From NCBI GenBank assembly GCA_002746215.1, contig NVWI01000005.1, positions 125,546 to 161,679 of the forward strand: a stretch of 36,134 bases of DNA, written 5' to 3'. Positions within the stretch are counted from its first letter, which is position 1, and every line of letters starts with the position of its first letter. This document shows, in pieces, positions 31,895 through 36,134 of this stretch. This stretch comes from SAR86 cluster bacterium. Lineage in GTDB: Bacteria; Pseudomonadota; Gammaproteobacteria; Pseudomonadales; Pseudohongiellaceae. A program made the position numbers and the translations under genes. The notes under the pieces are model-generated. The model worked only from the letters and a program-made list of their open reading frames with translations. It was not told where the DNA came from and made no database searches.

Positions 31895-32593
31895 CTAAAG
31901 CAAACTTATGTTCCCTTGAGCATCTACGCGAAAGCTAGCTGCTAATGGTTTCTCACCGCTACTGGTTAGTGTTGTATCTGGCAAAAATATTCTGCCATCT
32001 CTATATATTATCGAGCCACCCACGACAGCAGGGTTGCTGTCTGTTTTTGTAAACATATTGACATACACTTCATAAATCCCTTCTGTTGCAGAGGGACTGA
32101 GCCATATTTCGTTACCAGGGCCATTGGTATTATCTTCTGCCAGCGCGGCATCAGAACCTGGAAAATTTCTAGCGGCATAATAATATTCATTGCCTGTTGG
32201 ATCGATGACATGCAAATCAACATCGTCTCCTGTCGACCAATTGATAACGACCATTGCAAAGGTTTGCGCTAACTGTGCCTGGCAGGATTCCAATTCGCCC
32301 TGCACATCTGTGAGTATAATTTCCGGCGTATCTTGTGCATCCGCCTCACACATTGCCAATTCAATTCGAACCTGCTCCAAAGCATCATTAACAGTTTCTA
32401 GCTCCTGACTCATTTGATCCAATTGCTCACCCATTACAGCCTCTAATTCCGCTACCAACTCAGGAGAATCACCCGTATTTGGAAAAAAAGGCAGCGCAAC
32501 AATTGTAAGCAGCATAAAAGCACCTAGCGCAGACGCAAACAGGTCTAATGCAGACATACTAAAGATATTGATTTCTCGGCTTCTTATTTTCAT
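31895..32593 (-). CDS. Orphan membrane-anchored protein, ExbD/MotB-like N-terminus with a C-terminal DUF2135/YfaP-like domain
   Basis: A 232-residue protein. The N-terminus REINIFSMSALDLFASALGA (about 5-25) followed by FMLLTIVALPFF is the single transmembrane helix type that accompanies MotA/TolQ/ExbB-like proton channels. A coiled coil follows (about 45-112; LEAVMGEQLDQMSQELE, LEQVRIELAMCEADA, GELESCQAQLAQ). The C-terminal domain (about 113-232) has NWSTGDDVDLHVIDPTGNEY and DNTNGPGNEIWL, a calcium-site-like pattern seen in DUF2135/YfaP domains. No MotA/ExbB-like partner is adjacent in this window, so it is an orphan. It lies divergent from the methyltransferase gene. Function unknown. Confidence 0.75.
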   Translation of the reverse strand: MKIRSREINIFSMSALDLFASALGAFMLLTIVALPFFPNTGDSPELVAELEAVMGEQLDQMSQELETVNDALEQVRIELAMCEADAQDTPEIILTDVQGELESCQAQLAQTFAMVVINWSTGDDVDLHVIDPTGNEYYYAARNFPGSDAALAEDNTNGPGNEIWLSPSATEGIYEVYVNMFTKTDSNPAVVGGSIIYRDGRIFLPDTTLTSSGEKPLAASFRVDAQGNISLL

Positions 32594-32786
32594 TTAACGC
32601 TACTTATAAGTTATCAATTTTAGGAAAGCTCTGATTATGTATTGGCTAAATTGCAATTTTGGACAAATATTAACACAGACTTTAGAGTCTCCCACGGATA
32701 AGGTTTATTGATAGATGATACTGTATTACCTCTAAATAGCTTAGAATTTAGAGTGTCTATAAACATTTAATGGCCTAAGGGAAAAA

Positions 32787-33488
32787 ATGAAAATTTCAAT
32801 TTTGAAAACTATTTTATCTATTTGCAGTTTATTTATGCTATCTGGCGCGATGGCTGTTGCCCCAGACTTTATTGAAAAACTCAATTCAGATGCAAGACCG
32901 GCTGAAGACCGTGCTCGGGATGGTTCTCGCCGCCCCTATCAGGTCATGGAATTAGCCGGCGTGGAAGAAGGCATGACAGTGGCTGATATCATTTCTGGCG
33001 GCGGCTGGTATGTAAGAGTCCTGTCACTTGCCGTAGGCGAAGAAGGAACCGTATATACGCAAGGCTTAGGCGGCAGAGGTGGCCAACCAGCAGATGTATT
33101 GGCTATGAGCAATGTAGAGCCTGTCGCTACAATTTCAGACATTCCAGACAATAGCGTAGACGTTTTAGTATTTGCCCTGGAGTCACATCACTTCGCTGGT
33201 GAGGCAGGTACAGACATGTATGGAGAAATCTACGATGCTTTAAAACCAGGCGGCACACTTATTGTCATCGATCATATCGCAGAAGCCGATAATGCTAATT
33301 TTATAGACATGCATAGAATGCCAATAGCTGTCGCTAGAGAGACTATTACCGCTTCTGGTTTTGTTATCGAAAGTGAGTCAGACATATTGCGTAATAATGT
33401 TGATGATCATATCCGTATGATTTTTGATCCAGTGCTGGGCAGAAATACTGATCGCTTTTTGTTTGTCGTTAAAAAACCAACGATGTAA
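32787..33488 (+). CDS. Exported class I methyltransferase-like protein
   Basis: A 233-residue protein with a signal peptide (TILSICSLFMLSGAMAVA, cleavage near residue 24). The mature part has a SAM-methyltransferase Rossmann pattern: RRPYQVMELAGVEEGMTVAD then IISGGGWYVRVLSLAVG (motif I, glycine-rich), YTQGL in place of the acidic motif, SDIPDNSVDVLVFALESHHF and ALKPGGTLIVIDHIAEADN (post-motif). It resembles an uncharacterised family of secreted methyltransferase-like proteins, in which the fold is kept but SAM in the periplasm is not established. Catalysis is therefore uncertain. It stands alone; the long hairpin at 33505-33557 follows. Confidence 0.83.
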   Translation: MKISILKTILSICSLFMLSGAMAVAPDFIEKLNSDARPAEDRARDGSRRPYQVMELAGVEEGMTVADIISGGGWYVRVLSLAVGEEGTVYTQGLGGRGGQPADVLAMSNVEPVATISDIPDNSVDVLVFALESHHFAGEAGTDMYGEIYDALKPGGTLIVIDHIAEADNANFIDMHRMPIAVARETITASGFVIESESDILRNNVDDHIRMIFDPVLGRNTDRFLFVVKKPTM

Positions 33489-33504
33489 GAATTGATTCTT
33501 CCCT

Positions 33505-33557
33505 GCCACCTGACTCTATTAACTAATCCGGCTCTGTTAAATAAAGAGTTGGGTGGC
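33505..33557 (+). terminator. Long hairpin after the methyltransferase-like gene
   Basis: GCCACCTGACTCT (33505-33517) pairs with AGAGTTGGGTGGC (33545-33557), 13 base pairs with two G-U pairs on the plus strand. Inside the loop TTAAC (33519-33523) pairs with GTTAA (33536-33540). A T-rich stretch comes later, not directly. It lies between convergent genes and may be a terminator or a REP-like element. Confidence 0.5.
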
Positions 33558-33581
33558 GGCAATAGTTTATACTTTTTGCTC

Positions 33582-34736
33582 TTACCTGAATCTCAGGTTT
33601 CCTCGATGTAAATCTTTAATCGACTTACATCCCATCAACTTCATATCTCTTACTAACTCTGCATGTAATAAAGCCAATGCTTTTTCAACGCCCCCCTGCC
33701 CTGCCGCAGCAAGCGCATAGAGATAAAGTCGTCCGCCTGAACAAGCCTTGGCGCCAACAGATAAAGCCTTGAGAATATGGGTGCCACGGGTGATGCCACC
33801 ATCACAGATCACATCAATCTTGTCACCTACCGCATCAACAATTTCTGCCAATTGATCAAAAGGTGAGCGTGAACCATCTAACTGTCTACCGCCGTGGTTT
33901 GATACCATGATTCCACTGGCACCAATATCAACGGCTCGCTTGGCATCCTCAACAGACATAATGCCTTTAAGCACAAAGTCTTTTCCCCAGTATTTATTAA
34001 CCTCTTCGGCAGCTTTCCAGTCCATGGATTGATCCACCATTTTATTGAAGTAATCGGCAATTGATATGGAAATATTAGAACCTTCTTTAACATGATCCTT
34101 TAACTGTGATAACTCAAAAGCGTCATGCGTAAAATAGTTAAAAGCCCAGGCCGGATGAGTAGCAAAACTAAGCAGGCTTTTTAAGGTTAAGCGTGGTGGC
34201 GAAGTAAAGCCAGTATGTAAATCCCGCTCACGGTTACCACCCACAATAGTATCCACCGTCAAAGCAAGGATGTCGAAATTTGCCTCTTTGCTACGGTCAA
34301 TCATACTGCGCGTGAGCCCCTTGTCTTTATGATAATAAAGCTGGAACATTTTTGGCGTATTAATCTTTTCGCCTATTTCTTCAACACTCACTGTACCCAG
34401 TGAAGAAACACCAAAGATGGTGTTATATTTTTCTGCGGCTCTTCCCACTGCCATTTCACCATCATGATGAAATAAACGTTGTAATGCCGTGGGGGATAAA
34501 AATAACGGCATATCGATTTTTTGCCCCATCACCGTTGTTGATAAATCAATATCTTCAACACCAGCAAGAACATTTGGCACCAAATCTACCTCATCAAAAG
34601 CAGAAGTATTACGCCGGTATGTCAGCTCATCATCGGCAGCGCCATCAATATAGTGAAAAATTGGTCCCGGTAAACGTTGTTTAGCCAAGCTGCGAAAATC
34701 TGAAATATTGTGAACATCTTTCAAGCGTTTAAACAT
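33582..34736 (-). CDS. lldD: FMN-dependent L-lactate dehydrogenase (alpha-hydroxy acid dehydrogenase)
   Basis: This flavoenzyme oxidises L-lactate to pyruvate. It has 384 residues, the usual size of LldD and related enzymes. Visible parts are FHYIDGAADDELTYRRN (27-43), SPTALQRLFH, QLYYHKD (132-138), TVDTIVGGNRERD (160-172), the catalytic His and Arg in SNHGGRQLDGSR (H281, R284), DGGITRGTHILKAL and GRLYLYALAAAGQGGV. As LldD is a peripheral enzyme of the quinone pool, electrons likely enter respiration. It lies 5 bases after the lactate permease gene, an obvious operon; lldR is not visible. Related substrates (mandelate, glycolate) are possible, but the permease context favours lactate. Confidence 0.94.
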   Translation of the reverse strand: MFKRLKDVHNISDFRSLAKQRLPGPIFHYIDGAADDELTYRRNTSAFDEVDLVPNVLAGVEDIDLSTTVMGQKIDMPLFLSPTALQRLFHHDGEMAVGRAAEKYNTIFGVSSLGTVSVEEIGEKINTPKMFQLYYHKDKGLTRSMIDRSKEANFDILALTVDTIVGGNRERDLHTGFTSPPRLTLKSLLSFATHPAWAFNYFTHDAFELSQLKDHVKEGSNISISIADYFNKMVDQSMDWKAAEEVNKYWGKDFVLKGIMSVEDAKRAVDIGASGIMVSNHGGRQLDGSRSPFDQLAEIVDAVGDKIDVICDGGITRGTHILKALSVGAKACSGGRLYLYALAAAGQGGVEKALALLHAELVRDMKLMGCKSIKDLHRGNLRFR

Positions 34737-34741
34737 CTAAA

Positions 34742-36134
34742 TTACTGCCCCTTTCTTAATTGCATGCTGACAAAACCCACAAGACTTACCACAATCAACA
34801 CACTCAATATGCTGCCTATATTCAACCAACCTTTAGTGCTCGACCAAACAATTGCATAACCCATCGAACCAGAAAGTAATGCATAGTACACAAAAGCTGG
34901 CAATGTTCTACGAATCACTAAACCTTCTTTACCTAACAAGCCCACCACTGCAGATGCAGCAACAACATTGTGCACGCAGATAATATTTCCGGCAGCGCCA
35001 CCCACAGCCTGTAAAGCAACAATCCAACTAGGGTCAACGCCGATGCGTTCCCCTACGCCAAATTGAAACAGTGAAAAGGTCATGTTACTCACGGTATTAC
35101 TGCCCGCAATAAATGCACCCATACCACCAATAAATGTTGAGAAAATTGGCCAACTGGACCCAGCCAACTCAGCTACACCTTCTGCCAAAGCATTAGGCAT
35201 TTTTGCAAAACCAGACAAACCACCCTCAGAGTTAAGAAATACTTGCACCATAGGTACTGTCATTAAGAGTGGCAAAGAAACCTTGAGCATATTTTTACAA
35301 GAATCTTTAACTGCTAAGCCATATGATTGAATACTCATTTTATGAATAAAAAATGTGGCCAGTGATACCACAATGAAAATTGCACCAGGAGAGTACAGTA
35401 ATTGTATATTGCCAGTCCCCACTGCTGAATTAAAAATATTCGACCATGAAAAACTAAATGACTGTAAGAAAGTATTCACGCCAAGCGCAGGTATTCGTGT
35501 GATAATTAATAAGGTGGCTAACAAAATATAAGGGAATGCAGCACTCAAAATATGCATTAATTTATTTTCTTCCTGCCCAATTGGATCAACTCGATTTTCA
35601 ACTAATCCACTCCATTCAGGGTCCCAATCAGCTTTATCTGGGAAGTCCCAAATCTCATCTTTATCTGGCATAAACCAGCCGGCCTTTGCCGCTGGAATAA
35701 CAATCAATAAGCCAACCATTCCACCAAAAATAGAAGGAAATTCCGGGCCGAAAACATGTGCGGCAATGACATAAGGAATGGTCATCGAAAAGGCTGCAAA
35801 CAATGCAAATTTCCAAACTTTAAGCCCCTCAGCAAAGGATTTATTAGCACCGAAAAAACGTGTCATCAACGCGACCACAATCAAAGGAATAAACGTGCCT
35901 ATGATGGCATGTAATATTGCAACTTTTTGAGCGATTAATTCCAAAAATGGTCTACCAACAAACTCAGCTGTAGCACCCTCTATTCCTGCCTGCTGGATAA
36001 ATTGATAAACACTGTCATCCCCCGAAAGGCCTGTACCAACACCCACTAATATCGGCGTGCCAAGTGCACCAAAGGATACTGGCGTACTCTGAATTATCAT
36101 GCCAGAAACTACTGCTGCCATTGCCGGAAAACCA
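34742..36134 (-). CDS. lldP: L-lactate permease (LctP family), N-terminal part outside window
   Basis: An integral membrane transporter of about 459 residues visible from an internal ATG at 36121. The frame is open beyond it to the window edge (GFPA before MAAVVSGMIIQSTPVSF). Family members have about 550 residues, so roughly the first 90 are missing. Many hydrophobic segments are seen, with IIQSTPVSFGALGTPILVGV, MGAFIAGSNTVSNMTFSLFQ, GGAAGNIICVHNVVAASAVV and GLLGKEGLVIRRTL. LctP imports L-lactate, D-lactate or glycolate with protons. It precedes lldD by 5 bases and its promoter lies outside the window. Confidence 0.94.
   Translation of the reverse strand, partial: GFPAMAAVVSGMIIQSTPVSFGALGTPILVGVGTGLSGDDSVYQFIQQAGIEGATAEFVGRPFLELIAQKVAILHAIIGTFIPLIVVALMTRFFGANKSFAEGLKVWKFALFAAFSMTIPYVIAAHVFGPEFPSIFGGMVGLLIVIPAAKAGWFMPDKDEIWDFPDKADWDPEWSGLVENRVDPIGQEENKLMHILSAAFPYILLATLLIITRIPALGVNTFLQSFSFSWSNIFNSAVGTGNIQLLYSPGAIFIVVSLATFFIHKMSIQSYGLAVKDSCKNMLKVSLPLLMTVPMVQVFLNSEGGLSGFAKMPNALAEGVAELAGSSWPIFSTFIGGMGAFIAGSNTVSNMTFSLFQFGVGERIGVDPSWIVALQAVGGAAGNIICVHNVVAASAVVGLLGKEGLVIRRTLPAFVYYALLSGSMGYAIVWSSTKGWLNIGSILSVLIVVSLVGFVSMQLRKGQ

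Overview
The window reads as a chromosomal segment of a heterotrophic, probably marine, Gammaproteobacterium. This is inferred from the protein families: a Tpx-type peroxidase, a UspE-like tandem stress protein, a DksA/TraR-type zinc finger, an LctP/LldD lactate pair and many exported proteins typical of marine Gammaproteobacteria. Base composition looks moderately AT-rich; I did not compute it. I see no rRNA, tRNA, CRISPR array, integrase or intact insertion sequence.

Layout. 1-6.4 kb: the end of a c-type cytochrome subunit, a eukaryotic-like type II glutamine synthetase behind a good sigma-54 promoter, a Ser/Thr kinase and PP2C phosphatase facing each other with one base between them, an ArsB/NhaD-type ion transporter and a tandem universal stress protein. 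6.5-12.4 kb: an acetolactate-synthase-like TPP enzyme followed by an aldehyde dehydrogenase (one minus-strand unit), a cation/proton antiporter, and a membrane GAF-domain sensor whose 3' end overlaps the antiporter gene. 12.6-18.8 kb: thiol peroxidase, an exported arylesterase-like propeller, an exported lectin-fold-like protein, an FmdB zinc ribbon protein, a two-domain polyphosphate:AMP phosphotransferase, a DksA/TraR protein and a fumarylacetoacetate-hydrolase-family enzyme.

19-32.6 kb is dominated by exported proteins. A four-gene plus-strand cassette (19000-22671) encodes two paralogous secreted proteins of unknown function, an exported metallo-beta-lactamase-fold hydrolase and an exported tandem VOC (glyoxalase-fold) protein. 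It is followed by a Tsx/OmpK-like outer-membrane channel gene broken by one in-frame TAA, two SMP-30-like propellers, a tandem SnoaL-like lipoprotein, a small DUF6491-like protein, a multicopper oxidase, a CNNM/CBS protein, an SDR, a small secreted CH...HGD protein behind a near-consensus CRP site, and an orphan membrane-anchored protein with an ExbD/MotB-like N-terminus. 32.8-36.1 kb: an exported methyltransferase-like protein and a lactate utilisation pair (FMN L-lactate dehydrogenase plus lactate permease, the latter running off the window).

Most notable: the all-exported MBL/VOC cassette, the sigma-54-linked GSII, the nonsense-split porin, the CRP-controlled small secreted protein, the orphan ExbD-like protein, and a dispersed REP-like inverted repeat (core GGTGTCAGAGTAAA) at three places. 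Functions of the secreted cassette are inference only.
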